The position numbers and the translations under genes are program-made. 64,000 nucleotides of DNA, taken from HdN1 sp964473645. Its GTDB lineage: Bacteria; Pseudomonadota; Gammaproteobacteria; Pseudomonadales; Ketobacteraceae. Every line of letters starts with the position of its first letter. The stretch's first letter is position 1. The DNA is taken from positions 215,720 through 279,719 of the forward strand of contig CAYYPW010000003.1 of assembly GCA_964473645.1 (NCBI GenBank), written 5' to 3'. The notes under the pieces were generated by a model. That model was not told the DNA's origin and did no database searches. It saw only the letters and a list, made by a program, of their open reading frames with translations. Positions 46,682 through 55,770 of the stretch are shown piece by piece.

Positions 46682-47992
46682 ATGAATAAAAACAAAAGGA
46701 TAGTGGTTTTTTTGGCCGCATTGCTCGGCCTGGGGGGATGTGAGTACACCAAGGATTTGCCGGTTTTGGGGCGCATTATTGCGAAAAACATCTGCGACGG
46801 TGTGTACATTTCTGGCTATGACCCGACGCTCGTTTCGACGTATGTGTCCGGCTTCGCGCCGCCACTCAAAAACAGTTGGTCGGTGACCTTGGATGAGGCA
46901 AACAGCAGTGTCGTGGTTCGCAATCGTTGGTTCACCTTTTTGCCTGCTCAGACGGCAGATCTTGCGTCTACTACTGATGCGCGGTTTGGATGCCGTAATC
47001 GATTGGCAAACGTTGAGCCGACGACACCGGCAGCCCTCTCGGCCCCTTCGGGGCATCATTCTTTCGCAGAAGACCTGCAACAATACCCGGGCTTGCAAGC
47101 CTATGTTGAATCTGTCGCTGCCGCGGGTGCGCCGACCAACACCACGGCGCTGATAGTTATTCACGATCAAACGGTGGTGGCTGAGGTTTACCGTGATGGG
47201 GTGACGCGCACATCGCCGTTGAAAGGGTTTTCGATGTCGAAGAGTTTTGGCAATTTATTGGTGGGGCGTTTAGTGGACAAAGGGGTATTGAGCGTAGGTG
47301 AGCCCATGCCTATCGATGCGTGGTCGTCAGATGCGCGTGGGTTGATTACCTGGGATCACAGCCTGCATATGAGCAGCGGGCTTGATTGGCATGAGGCGGC
47401 AATAGGCAAAGATAATCATCAGACACAAATGCTTTACGGTAGCGCAGATCCCTCGTTATATGCTCTGGATAAGCCTGTCGCATTTGCGCCGGGAACGCAG
47501 TTCAATTATTCCAGCGGCGATTTTATGAATGTCGCGACGGCGTTGGTGGATCGGTATCCCCATTGGTTTGATCCAGGCTGGGATCTTGATGGGCAGTATT
47601 CCCTGGAATTTACGCCGGATGGGCGTTATCCGTTGTTGCCTGAAGGGGTATCGCTGACGCTGAGAGGGTGGGCGCAGTTGATAGCGATTTATGCCAATGA
47701 AGGGCGTTTGGGGGATCTCCAAATCTTGTCCCCAGAGTGGGTGCGTTATAGTTTGGCGCCTCAGGCGACGAATGGTGATTATGGTGCGGGGATTTGGCTG
47801 AATCAGGGGCAAGCGTTGTTTCCGCGTTTGCCTGCGGATGCGATCGCTTTTATTGGGGCGTATGACCGTTATGCTGTGGCTATTCCGTCGCGTAAATTGA
47901 TTTTTGTGCGGATCGGGTATAGTGAACAGCCGGATGATTTTGATATGCAGGGGTATGTGGAGGGGGTGATGGGGGTTTTGTCGGGGGAGTGA
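46682..47992 (+). CDS. Beta-lactamase-fold serine hydrolase, lipoprotein
   Basis: A 436-residue class C beta-lactamase/penicillin-binding-type hydrolase. The N-terminus MNKNKRIVVFLAALLGLGGC is a lipoprotein signal with lipobox LGGC. SMSKSF is the S-x-x-K motif (Ser nucleophile, about 182) and YSS in FNYSSGDF takes the Y-x-N position. Family members include esterases, D-amino-peptidases and 6-aminohexanoate hydrolases, so beta-lactam resistance should not be assumed. Confidence 0.85.
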   Translation: MNKNKRIVVFLAALLGLGGCEYTKDLPVLGRIIAKNICDGVYISGYDPTLVSTYVSGFAPPLKNSWSVTLDEANSSVVVRNRWFTFLPAQTADLASTTDARFGCRNRLANVEPTTPAALSAPSGHHSFAEDLQQYPGLQAYVESVAAAGAPTNTTALIVIHDQTVVAEVYRDGVTRTSPLKGFSMSKSFGNLLVGRLVDKGVLSVGEPMPIDAWSSDARGLITWDHSLHMSSGLDWHEAAIGKDNHQTQMLYGSADPSLYALDKPVAFAPGTQFNYSSGDFMNVATALVDRYPHWFDPGWDLDGQYSLEFTPDGRYPLLPEGVSLTLRGWAQLIAIYANEGRLGDLQILSPEWVRYSLAPQATNGDYGAGIWLNQGQALFPRLPADAIAFIGAYDRYAVAIPSRKLIFVRIGYSEQPDDFDMQGYVEGVMGVLSGE

Positions 47993-48130
47993 AAAGCGAA
48001 TTTGACTTGACTCGCGTCATTGTCCTTCCCAAAACAAAACGTGCGCGGCAGACTGACATGAGTTAGCCTTTATCTATGCGGTATCACAATGGCAAACGGC
48101 AATAAAACTTGGGCGATCAGGAGCGGTTAG

Positions 48131-48916
48131 ATGAAATGGTTATCGGACTTGGTGCGCAAACGCGAAAGCCCGAACTCACAGGTGCATCCAGACTTATTAT
48201 TGGATTATTCACAGGTAAAAACCTTTGGTCAGTATGCGGAGCAATATCGCAATGATTCACCTTTTTCACACATCGTCATTGACAATTTTTTACCACAGCT
48301 CTGCTTCAATGAATTGATCGCACAATATCCCTATAATCAATCCTCTGACGCTTGGAACGATGCAACTCGCGTAAGCAAGGAGACCGGCGACTACGTTCAG
48401 AAGGACAAGCGGAATATTCGCGACATTTTGCAAATGCCTCCCTTGTTTCGGCAGTTGATCTGGGAGTTGAACTCGGCACCGTTCCTCAAAGCATTGTCAG
48501 CCATGACTGGAATCGAAAATCTGATGCCTGATCCCTTGCTCAGAGGAGCGGGGATACACCAGATCGCAACCGGGGGGTTTTTAAAGATCCATGCTGACTT
48601 TACCCATCATCGCGAATTCGATCTTGATCGTCGTCTCAATTTTCTGCTCTATCTCAACGAAAATTGGCAGGAATCCTACGGTGGTCATCTGGAATTGTGG
48701 GATGCCGAGCTAAAGGGGCCACCCAAGCGCGTATTGCCCATCGCAAATCGCTGTGCGATATTCAGTACGACTGCCAAATCATTTCACGGGCATCCTCAGC
48801 CGCTTACTTGCCCGGTGGGTGTCTATCGCAAATCCATTGCACTTTATTACTACACGAATGGTCGGCCCGAGCACGAAGCCAAGCGTGTTGTGTCGACGGA
48901 TTGGAAGGATGTTTGA
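48131..48916 (+). CDS. 2-oxoglutarate/Fe(II) oxygenase family protein
   Basis: A 261-residue protein. FLKIHADFTHHREFDLDRRLNFLLYLNENW gives the H-x-D iron ligands, FHGHPQPL the distal His, and YRKSIALYYYT the Arg that binds 2-oxoglutarate. This is the prolyl-4-hydroxylase-like layout often found in glycan and peptide modification clusters. It opens the surface-glycan region. The substrate is unknown. Confidence 0.82.
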   Translation: MKWLSDLVRKRESPNSQVHPDLLLDYSQVKTFGQYAEQYRNDSPFSHIVIDNFLPQLCFNELIAQYPYNQSSDAWNDATRVSKETGDYVQKDKRNIRDILQMPPLFRQLIWELNSAPFLKALSAMTGIENLMPDPLLRGAGIHQIATGGFLKIHADFTHHREFDLDRRLNFLLYLNENWQESYGGHLELWDAELKGPPKRVLPIANRCAIFSTTAKSFHGHPQPLTCPVGVYRKSIALYYYTNGRPEHEAKRVVSTDWKDV

Positions 48917-49009
48917 GGCCCGACCTTCCTAAGTGTGAGGTTTACTGGTGTGGGTTGTTTCAACAGTGAGCGAAGTAACATTCAATAATCCGAGTATGAA
49001 AACTGATAA

Positions 49010-50074
49010 ATGATCGCTGCTATGTTTAAATTTGTTAGGTCAAAATTTATAGAAAAAAGAAAGGCAAATCTTGGCGTAGAAGAAGCGGAGCGGCTCTTTT
49101 CGCAAGGTTCTGTATTTGAAGCCATTGAAAAGCTTGTTTCTATTCATAAAGCCTGTCCATCTGCAGAGGTGGCGGCACGAATAGTTCATATGCGGAACGA
49201 AGGATTCTTCAAAATCGAAAGAAAAAGAGGCTCTCAGCACTGGCCGCCGCAAATATCCAACGCTGTCTCGGTGGTAGGAGCGATTCCTGAAACAAATTTC
49301 AATGCGCTTACAGAAGCGAATCTTCGGAACGGAATTGTTGGTCATGGAGCCCTCATTGTTAAAGGCCTACTGTCAACACAACAAGTCGCAAAACTGAAGG
49401 AGTGCGTAGACAAAGCAATTGAAGCTTATGATCTGAGAGATGGGTCAAATAGCGCCAATGTAAAAGGCTGGTTTTCGCCGCTTAAAACCTTTCCCGAAGT
49501 TGAGACGCTTGATTTTGAACGCAAGTGGGTTAGGGATGCTTCAGGGGTGCTTGCTGCAGACTCCCCTTATGCGCTTGAAACTCTCATCACAACGCTTAAA
49601 GATGTGGGCATCCTTGCAGTTATCGAAGAATATTTTGGGGAAAAACCAGCGCTTTCATTAAAAAAAACCACACTACGTCGCGTACCCCCTGATTCCAACG
49701 GCGGCTGGCACCAGGATGGCGCGTTTCTCGGGGATAACATCCGATCTGTGAATGTGTGGATTGCCCTTTCGGATTGCGGTACTGATGCTCCTTCAATGGA
49801 TATGATTCCTAAACGACTCGATTGCATAATCCCGACAGGCACCGGCGGAGCATCATTTAGTTGGTCGCTTGATGATAAGGCGGCCCGAATTGCTGGTGGC
49901 AACCACCCACCTAAAAGGCTCCATTTTAGTGCGGGAGACGCAATTTTATTTGATGAACTGAATCTTCACAAAACAGCCGCTGATACCGGCATGACGAAAA
50001 CACGGTATGCGATTGAGGCTTGGTTTTTTGCGCCGTCTAGTTACCCTTTGGAACAGATACCCATTTTGGTTTAG
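49010..50074 (+). CDS. Phytanoyl-CoA dioxygenase-like oxygenase
   Basis: A 354-residue Fe(II)/2-oxoglutarate enzyme. GGWHQDGAFLGD gives H-x-D, ELNLHKTAADTG the distal His, and TRYAIEAWFF the 2-oxoglutarate Arg. The first 70 residues are a helical extension not seen in basic family members. The base composition is AT-richer than flanking housekeeping genes. ATG at 49010 and ATG at 49022 are both possible; neither has a clear ribosome site. It sits at the edge of the glycan cluster next to another 2OG oxygenase. Confidence 0.8.
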   Translation: MIAAMFKFVRSKFIEKRKANLGVEEAERLFSQGSVFEAIEKLVSIHKACPSAEVAARIVHMRNEGFFKIERKRGSQHWPPQISNAVSVVGAIPETNFNALTEANLRNGIVGHGALIVKGLLSTQQVAKLKECVDKAIEAYDLRDGSNSANVKGWFSPLKTFPEVETLDFERKWVRDASGVLAADSPYALETLITTLKDVGILAVIEEYFGEKPALSLKKTTLRRVPPDSNGGWHQDGAFLGDNIRSVNVWIALSDCGTDAPSMDMIPKRLDCIIPTGTGGASFSWSLDDKAARIAGGNHPPKRLHFSAGDAILFDELNLHKTAADTGMTKTRYAIEAWFFAPSSYPLEQIPILV

Positions 50075-50148
50075 TAGGATCAAGAAATCAGTGTGCTATG
50101 GGTGCGGCTGTTGCCTAATTTGACAACTACTTGCTTTTTCTTCCGGCG

Positions 50149-51045
50149 CTAGACGCTGTGCTTGAGCCCAAACGGCGCGGCCGTTACACGAGTGGTAAAT
50201 TTCTCGCGCAAGTCTGAAACCGGCTTTTCGAACAAGTGGTACACAATAACGGAAGCCAGCAGGACGGCAACCAACCAGATGCTAGATCCCATGATGAGAT
50301 CCGACGCTGTGCTTGAAGGGTTGAGATCGAATATTAGCCACCAATTCGGGCTCCAGCGGTTGATCGCTGCGGCCAGTATGCTCCAGCCCGTCGTATCGAG
50401 GTGAAAGGAGGTGATTCTTCGAATTTGGGCGCCCCAAGCGAAGAAGCCTTCAGGTACATCGTGTAGAAGCCTTTCAATCGTCGGGTACAAGATGAGGATA
50501 CTCGAAACAAGGTAAAACGAATTTTGATGCGAAAGTCGAGTGATTTTGATTACGCCATAAACCATAACAGGCATGATTAGATAAGACCACTCATCCATTG
50601 CGAGTGGCCAGGATTCTCCAAAAAAATGTGGGAGAGTCTTTGGGTGAATCAGATTTTGTGAGAAGAATAGATAGCTGATGTCAAAGCTGCCGATTTCAGG
50701 AATGAATAGAGTCAACAGGATATTGACAAGCAGAAATAAATAATAGCAAGGTAGTGTCCTGACTCAGCGCCTTAGCCAGAAATCCTTGCAGCCCTGCAGG
50801 CTAGCCCCCGATTTTTCGAGGCTTCGGATCATAATCGCACCAATCAGGTAGACGCTCAGAACAAAGAGCCATTCGATTGAAATAATTGCACTTGCACTCA
50901 TGTAAAAGTTTGTTCCTTGCCAGGAAGCATTTCCGGTTGAAACGAGCAAGCCAAGGAAACAATGATTTGCCAGAACGATAATTACGGCGAATGAACGCAA
51001 TACGTCTAAACCTGCATTTCGTATCTGGTTTGTCGATGTGTTCAT
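50149..51045 (-). pseudogene. Acyltransferase-3 family gene interrupted by one in-frame TGA
   Basis: Two halves are in the same frame. The first (51045 to 50767) starts MNTSTNQIRNAGLDVLRSFAV, the OafA/YrhL-type membrane O-acyltransferase N-terminus with catalytic-type NH (VLANHCFLG), and reaches FWLRR. Then a TGA (50764-50766) occurs and the frame continues VRTLPCYYLFLLVNILLTLF to the normal end at 50149. In this family the position after FWLRR is commonly aromatic (RRW/RRF), so a TGG to TGA change is the simplest explanation. It is last of the leftward glycan operon. A sequencing error cannot be excluded. Confidence 0.8.
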
Positions 51046-51119
51046 GGAGGGTCTCGTTTCGTATGGAAAATTCAAAGCGTTTAGGCGAGAATTCAGCTTG
51101 TCTGAATTTTTTCAGGGTG

Positions 51120-52250
51120 TTATCCGTGAGTTTTTGTTTTGAGTCGAAGAAAAGGTGCTTCAATAAATCGATAACAAATGCTTGAAAGCACAACGGATGC
51201 GAATGCGCTTGCGATAACTGCTATTGATAATTCAAAATCAAATAGCTTTGTTGTTTTTTTGCTCGAGTGCAAGAACGGAAATACAATATAGAAAATGAGC
51301 GGTACATGCAGTAGATAGAGGGAATATGAAATGCGCCCCAGAAAGTCAAAAGGTGCATTGCAGAAAACCGGTTTTAAAATGCTTTTCGGCTGTATCAGAC
51401 AATACAGAATGATCGCCCACAGCGTGGCTTCAAAATAGTGGAAAAGTGGCTGCCTTATCATGGCCTGAAATTGGTCAACCTTTCCATACCACAACAGTAT
51501 AGCGACCAACGCACATAGGGCCATGCACAATACTATATCGCTGCTAAGCCCTCGTGATTTTGCCAACCAACTTGGTTTCGATAACGACAACCAAGCCGCG
51601 AGTGCACCTGCAAAAAATGCGCAACCTCTATCGATCAAGCTGTTGGTTAACGGTGACATCATGTTGAACAAATTGGTATTTAGTAGTAAATAGATATGAG
51701 TGCTGAACCACGCAATCAAAAATAGTAATACCCACCAGCGCACAGCAGGGCGTGTAAGCCCCCACATAATTAGTGGAAGTGCGAGATAGAATTGAATTTC
51801 GGTGCAGAGTGACCACCAGGGTACGCTGAAAGGGAATGCCTGAAATCCAATCGGAATGAAAAAAAGTGCCTTAATGCAGGCGCTATTTCCCGTCGCTGCC
51901 CAGGAAATCAATACGACTAACGTATAGAGTGGCAATATCCGGAGTGCTCGTGCTCGATAAAATGCAGTGAAATTGATGGAGGTTCCGGATTTGATATTTT
52001 GTATGAAAGGTCGCGCAAGCAAGAAGCCACTCAATACAAAAAACAGGGAAACTCCCGTGTTGCCAGCAGACATTAAGTGTATCAATGTTTGACTCAGGTT
52101 AAGCGGCCAGAGATTTTCAGGTTTTAACATTCCTACATAGTGGAACAGTACTACTAGTAAAATGGCCCACCCACGCAGGGATTCAAGCTCGCGGATGTAA
52201 CTGGAAGGCTGTTGAAGACCCTCTGGCCGATCTTCCTTTGATTTGATCAT
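51120..52250 (-). CDS. Acyltransferase-3 (OafA/YrhL) membrane O-acyltransferase
   Basis: A 376-residue protein with about ten membrane helices. RELESLRGWAILLVVLFHY carries the conserved R-x-x-x-H motif, and GVSLFFVLSGFLLARPF and FYRARALRILPLY are family signatures. It probably transfers acetyl or similar groups from the cytosol to surface-glycan sugars. The ATG overlaps the methyltransferase stop (TGATG). It lies beside a broken paralog. Confidence 0.9.
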   Translation of the reverse strand: MIKSKEDRPEGLQQPSSYIRELESLRGWAILLVVLFHYVGMLKPENLWPLNLSQTLIHLMSAGNTGVSLFFVLSGFLLARPFIQNIKSGTSINFTAFYRARALRILPLYTLVVLISWAATGNSACIKALFFIPIGFQAFPFSVPWWSLCTEIQFYLALPLIMWGLTRPAVRWWVLLFLIAWFSTHIYLLLNTNLFNMMSPLTNSLIDRGCAFFAGALAAWLSLSKPSWLAKSRGLSSDIVLCMALCALVAILLWYGKVDQFQAMIRQPLFHYFEATLWAIILYCLIQPKSILKPVFCNAPFDFLGRISYSLYLLHVPLIFYIVFPFLHSSKKTTKLFDFELSIAVIASAFASVVLSSICYRFIEAPFLRLKTKTHG

Positions 52251-53008
52251 CAGGAGGATTTTGCTGTATCAGCTTGGCCCGTCAGCCGTTTCAGCTTGCG
52301 CATATTGTCGACGTGTTTGCTGGCATGTACATAGAACGCCCGCAAGTTGGCAATCTCTGGTTCACTTTTTGCGCCGAACAACAATTTCAGTATTATTGGA
52401 TCGTTGCTGCGATCACCTCCTGGCTTTCTGAGTACGCCAAGACCAAAGCCATGGTTGAAAGTAAAGGTTTCATGTTGGGGGGCTGTTTCTTCCCAGAATT
52501 TCCATGCGCCAAAATCTTGTAGCCTGGCCTGAACATCGTGAAAGAGAATAATACCACCGGGTTTTACTTTGGGAAGCCAATTGCGAAAATCTTCGTTTAC
52601 CGCTTCATAGGTATGCAACCCGTCAATGTGCAAGAGATCGATGCTGTCCTCACTGAAGTGCCTGAGCGCGTCGTTGAACAACATGCGCATTAGGTAAGAA
52701 AAACCATAGTAGTTCTGGCGATTATGGTTGTTCACCATGTTAAACACGGATTCGTCATATTTGTTGGTATGCAAATCGCCTTCGAAAGTATCAACGGCGT
52801 AACAAAGCCCATCGATCTCGTGCTCTTTCATCGCCTGACAAAAAGTGAAGTATGAAAGCCCCATGTGGGTGCCAAGCTCTACCAGCATGCGAGGACGCAA
52901 GGCGGTAACAAGGTCATATCCAAAAGGCAGGTGGTCAACCCAGGTGCTGAATACCATGTGTATTGGGAGAAAGTTTCGAATCGACGGTGGAATATAAACG
53001 GTAGTCAT
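52250..53008 (-). CDS. Class I SAM-dependent methyltransferase (cephalosporin hydroxylase/MT24-like)
   Basis: A 252-residue Rossmann methyltransferase. MLVELGTHMGLSYFTFCQAM is motif I, CYAVDTFEGD motif II, IDLLHIDGLHTYEAVNEDF the D-x-H metal and acid motif, and GGIILFHDVQ the following strand. This class methylates hydroxyls on glycans or small molecules, often metal-dependently. I chose the ATG at 53008. It is in the leftward glycan operon. Confidence 0.85.
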   Translation of the reverse strand: MTTVYIPPSIRNFLPIHMVFSTWVDHLPFGYDLVTALRPRMLVELGTHMGLSYFTFCQAMKEHEIDGLCYAVDTFEGDLHTNKYDESVFNMVNNHNRQNYYGFSYLMRMLFNDALRHFSEDSIDLLHIDGLHTYEAVNEDFRNWLPKVKPGGIILFHDVQARLQDFGAWKFWEETAPQHETFTFNHGFGLGVLRKPGGDRSNDPIILKLLFGAKSEPEIANLRAFYVHASKHVDNMRKLKRLTGQADTAKSS

Positions 53009-53027
53009 GGTGAACGCTCTTTTTGTT

Positions 53028-54026
53028 CTAGTCGTGTACTGAAAATCCGCCGTTACGCAGCGGCATTTTGTTGTGTTCATCTTCATAGGGATTGCGTTGC
53101 GTGCCGCGAAAGCGATCCAGACGCGTCAACCCCGCATCGCAAGATGTTTTCATGTATCCCATTGCAGCGCCAGGCAGTTTGCCTAGCAGTATCGGCTCAA
53201 TGCATGGCGATTTGAAAGGTTCATCCAGAAAAGAATTCAACTGGTCGCGTTGACGAACCAGCAATGTTTCACGTGCATCTACATGCGAGGTAGTGACACC
53301 GCCATGCTGCTGATGGAATGAACCTTCGCCTGGCAGTACAAACAGCACAGTTTCGGGGTGTATTGCCAGTTTTCGGTAAATGTATAGATTTAGGGCACCA
53401 CCACCGGGCATATCAAAACGCTCATCAGCGCCTCCCTCTGCAAGAATGGTCTGTTTGCGTGCAATCAGGCAGTTGCATTCCATGAAAGGGTGAAAAAAGC
53501 CACGGTGATTGCCACCACTGAAACAACTGATGGAAAACATGGAATAACCGTTCTGTGGCCAGCCTGCCTGCTTTAATGCTTCTTGTTCTTGCGTTTCGCT
53601 ATAGCTGGTTTCATCAAGCAAGTGATGTTCCTTGGGGCCCAGGTGATAACCTGGCACAACAACTAGGGCTTGGGGCGTGATTTTGCAAGCCATCAAAGAA
53701 TAGTGAATAACGCCGGGGGTCACTATTCTTGCACCATCAATCATCAGGCAGATATGTTCTCCCGCGCAATGCGAGAGCGCAAAATTGATAGCGGTCGCTG
53801 GTGAAACGCCTATCTCGTCACGCAAAAAATAGCGGAAATTACCCGATAGCTTTGCTATGGCAGTCTGATCCATGACGTTAGACGAACGATTTTCTACAAC
53901 AATCACTTCATAGGCATCGGCGTCGACATTGTGCTGATAATCTGCGCTTAGGCTATAGAGTGTATTGAGCGCTTGGCGTGGCATGTCGTAGACGATCACA
54001 ACAACAGACAGCAATATTCGGCTCAT
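53028..54026 (-). CDS. GT2-like glycosyltransferase, paralog B
   Basis: A 332-residue GT-A fold protein: SVVVIVYDMPRQALNTLYSL and YEVIVVENRSSN are family-2 openings. At the usual metal-binding DxD the sequence is MIDGARIVTPGV, so only one Asp is present. Later it has GEGSFHQQHGGVTT. The neighbouring gene has the same two motifs, so these are sister proteins. It overlaps its paralog by four bases. The acceptor and donor are unknown; transferase activity is inferred from the fold. Confidence 0.82.
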   Translation of the reverse strand: MSRILLSVVVIVYDMPRQALNTLYSLSADYQHNVDADAYEVIVVENRSSNVMDQTAIAKLSGNFRYFLRDEIGVSPATAINFALSHCAGEHICLMIDGARIVTPGVIHYSLMACKITPQALVVVPGYHLGPKEHHLLDETSYSETQEQEALKQAGWPQNGYSMFSISCFSGGNHRGFFHPFMECNCLIARKQTILAEGGADERFDMPGGGALNLYIYRKLAIHPETVLFVLPGEGSFHQQHGGVTTSHVDARETLLVRQRDQLNSFLDEPFKSPCIEPILLGKLPGAAMGYMKTSCDAGLTRLDRFRGTQRNPYEDEHNKMPLRNGGFSVHD

Positions 54027-54952
54027 GGTTTGTAAACCCGGTCGAGAGAGTGCTTCATGAATCGGTATGCGCTGGGATGCAGGGCACCATACAGGATGGG
54101 GCTTGCTTTGGGAGGGCTTCTGTCATCGCCGCGAATGGCGATATCTTGATCATCGAGTTGTTTGTAGATTTTGTCTCGTGCTTCTTTTTTTGTGCCCGTT
54201 GTCACGCCACCGTGAAACTGATGAAAGGAGCCTTCCCCATACAGTAAATAGAATGGGGTGTTGGGTGTCTCCAGCAGGCGTTTATATAGATCAAGATTAG
54301 CATTGCCGCCACCAAAATCGTTATAGCGAGTATTCATTCCGCCCAATTTACGCCACTTACCCATAGACATGCAGATAAAGTTGCTTTCGTAATTGGCCTG
54401 AAAAAATCCACCCTGACAAGAGCCTGCGAGTACAGCGATATCAAAGAGCAGGTAGCCGTCGTTGGGCCAGTGGATTCGCTTTAGGAATTCAGCTTCTGCG
54501 GATTCGTTATAGCCTTCATTGACAGCAACTTGCTGGAGCTTTTCTCCGATATGGTAGCCGGGCACAGAAACCGCTGCATCGGGTGCCAGTTTGAACACAT
54601 CCAAGGCGTGCCTGACTACGCCGGGTGTCACCATTCGCGCACCATCTATCATGATTGCCAGATGCGTTCCTTTTGCCTGTGAAACGCCGAAATTTACCGC
54701 CGGAACAGGGCTTCGTTGAGTTTCTTTGCGCAGAAAATAACGAATATTTTTACCGGTACGCATCGCCCTCGCTTCACCCATAATGCTGTCCGATTCATTC
54801 TCAACGACAATGATTTCATAGTCGCTATCGGTTACTCCCTGCTGATGTTGTGACGAAAGTGAGTAGAGCGTACGTTCAGCCTGGTCTGCCATGCGATATA
54901 CAATAACGATGATGGACAGGCGCAGCGGGCGCTTTTTGAAAACGGGGATCAT
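54023..54952 (-). CDS. GT2-like glycosyltransferase, paralog A
   Basis: A 309-residue GT-A fold protein (LSIIVIVYRMADQAERTLYS, YEIIVVENESDS). It shares with paralog B the modified metal site IMIDGARMVTPGV and the C-terminal GEGSFHQFHGGVTTGTKKEA, and ends with a similar LHPSAYRFMK tail. It lies between the sulfotransferase (nine-base gap) and paralog B. It probably adds or transfers a sugar during surface-glycan assembly. Confidence 0.82.
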   Translation of the reverse strand: MIPVFKKRPLRLSIIVIVYRMADQAERTLYSLSSQHQQGVTDSDYEIIVVENESDSIMGEARAMRTGKNIRYFLRKETQRSPVPAVNFGVSQAKGTHLAIMIDGARMVTPGVVRHALDVFKLAPDAAVSVPGYHIGEKLQQVAVNEGYNESAEAEFLKRIHWPNDGYLLFDIAVLAGSCQGGFFQANYESNFICMSMGKWRKLGGMNTRYNDFGGGNANLDLYKRLLETPNTPFYLLYGEGSFHQFHGGVTTGTKKEARDKIYKQLDDQDIAIRGDDRSPPKASPILYGALHPSAYRFMKHSLDRVYKP

Positions 54953-54961
54953 GCATTTCTC

Positions 54962-55711
54962 TCAGAGCGCGATGGATTTCAGTTCAGCGTAGAGCGTTGC
55001 CAGGGCGGTGGGCAGTGGCTCATCAACACTCTCATGATGCTTGAGGTCGTGGGTAAAAAATCGTTCCGTGGTGTTGGGCGACAGGCCGATATTTTGAATC
55101 ACTTTATCCAGCTTTGGGAGTAGCAGTGCCTCAGGATCATCAAAGCAGAGTACCGGAAAGGCTTTTTGGCGGTAGAGCGCTATCAGCCGTTGGTTGTAGG
55201 CAAGCCATAGCGTATAAGCCTGTTCCCTTGGCATGTTTCCGCGCATGCGCAACGACTCTGCGACTGCGGTCGGATGGCGGAAGATACCTACAAAGTTGAG
55301 AGTGGGCAGAAGTGTTTGCCAGCCTTCGACCACAAGTGCCGAGCGGGGATCTTTGAATCCCCAATGTGGCGTTTTACGATAGTCGCGAATGATGGCGCGC
55401 GCACGCGAGTTTTCTTCTTCTGTCCATTCGATCTGATGTGCGGGGGGCTTGTCCCAGGCGAACCCGCGGGCTTGAAGGATGTCATCATGCAGTTTAACGA
55501 TGTCGGCATTTTCGCGGTTGCCACGCTGGTTATGAGGGTTCCAGGTGCTGTGTTTGCCAAGTTCGAGGCCAGCCTGTTGCAGTGAGCCGGTCAAAAAGCT
55601 GGTGCCGCTTCTGTGCATTCCAACGACCATAGTGGTTTTTTGATTTGGCAATGTGGCAGAGCGACCCAGCAAAAAACTGATAGGGCTTTGAAGTATGGAT
55701 TTCAATGTCAT
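54962..55711 (-). CDS. Sulfotransferase family protein
   Basis: A 249-residue cytosolic enzyme. VVGMHRSGTSFLTGSL is the PAPS 5'-phosphosulfate loop, and GFKDPRSALVV plus GIFRHPTAVAESLRMR is the 3'-phosphate-binding region with the RxP-x-S pattern. It would transfer sulfate from PAPS to a sugar or lipid acceptor. It is first of the leftward operon and diverges from the ABC exporter with only about 60 bases between. Confidence 0.87.
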   Translation of the reverse strand: MTLKSILQSPISFLLGRSATLPNQKTTMVVGMHRSGTSFLTGSLQQAGLELGKHSTWNPHNQRGNRENADIVKLHDDILQARGFAWDKPPAHQIEWTEEENSRARAIIRDYRKTPHWGFKDPRSALVVEGWQTLLPTLNFVGIFRHPTAVAESLRMRGNMPREQAYTLWLAYNQRLIALYRQKAFPVLCFDDPEALLLPKLDKVIQNIGLSPNTTERFFTHDLKHHESVDEPLPTALATLYAELKSIAL

Positions 55712-55770
55712 GTTTGTTGGTAAGCCGGGCTAGTCTTTTGGGCTAGTGTCGTGGTCAGAATCCGTTGAGT

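Noticed and set aside
46682..47992. Beta-lactam resistance gene
   Set aside because: The fold and SxxK motif fit, but the lipoprotein form and YSS motif are common in esterases and peptidases, so resistance should not be inferred.
50149..51045. Two separate small membrane-protein genes
   Set aside because: Both halves are in one frame, align end to end with one acyltransferase domain, and are separated by a single TGA, so one interrupted gene is the better reading.
53028..54952. Frameshifted single glycosyltransferase
   Set aside because: Each copy is full length with its own start and complete motif set; they are tandem paralogs with a four-base overlap.
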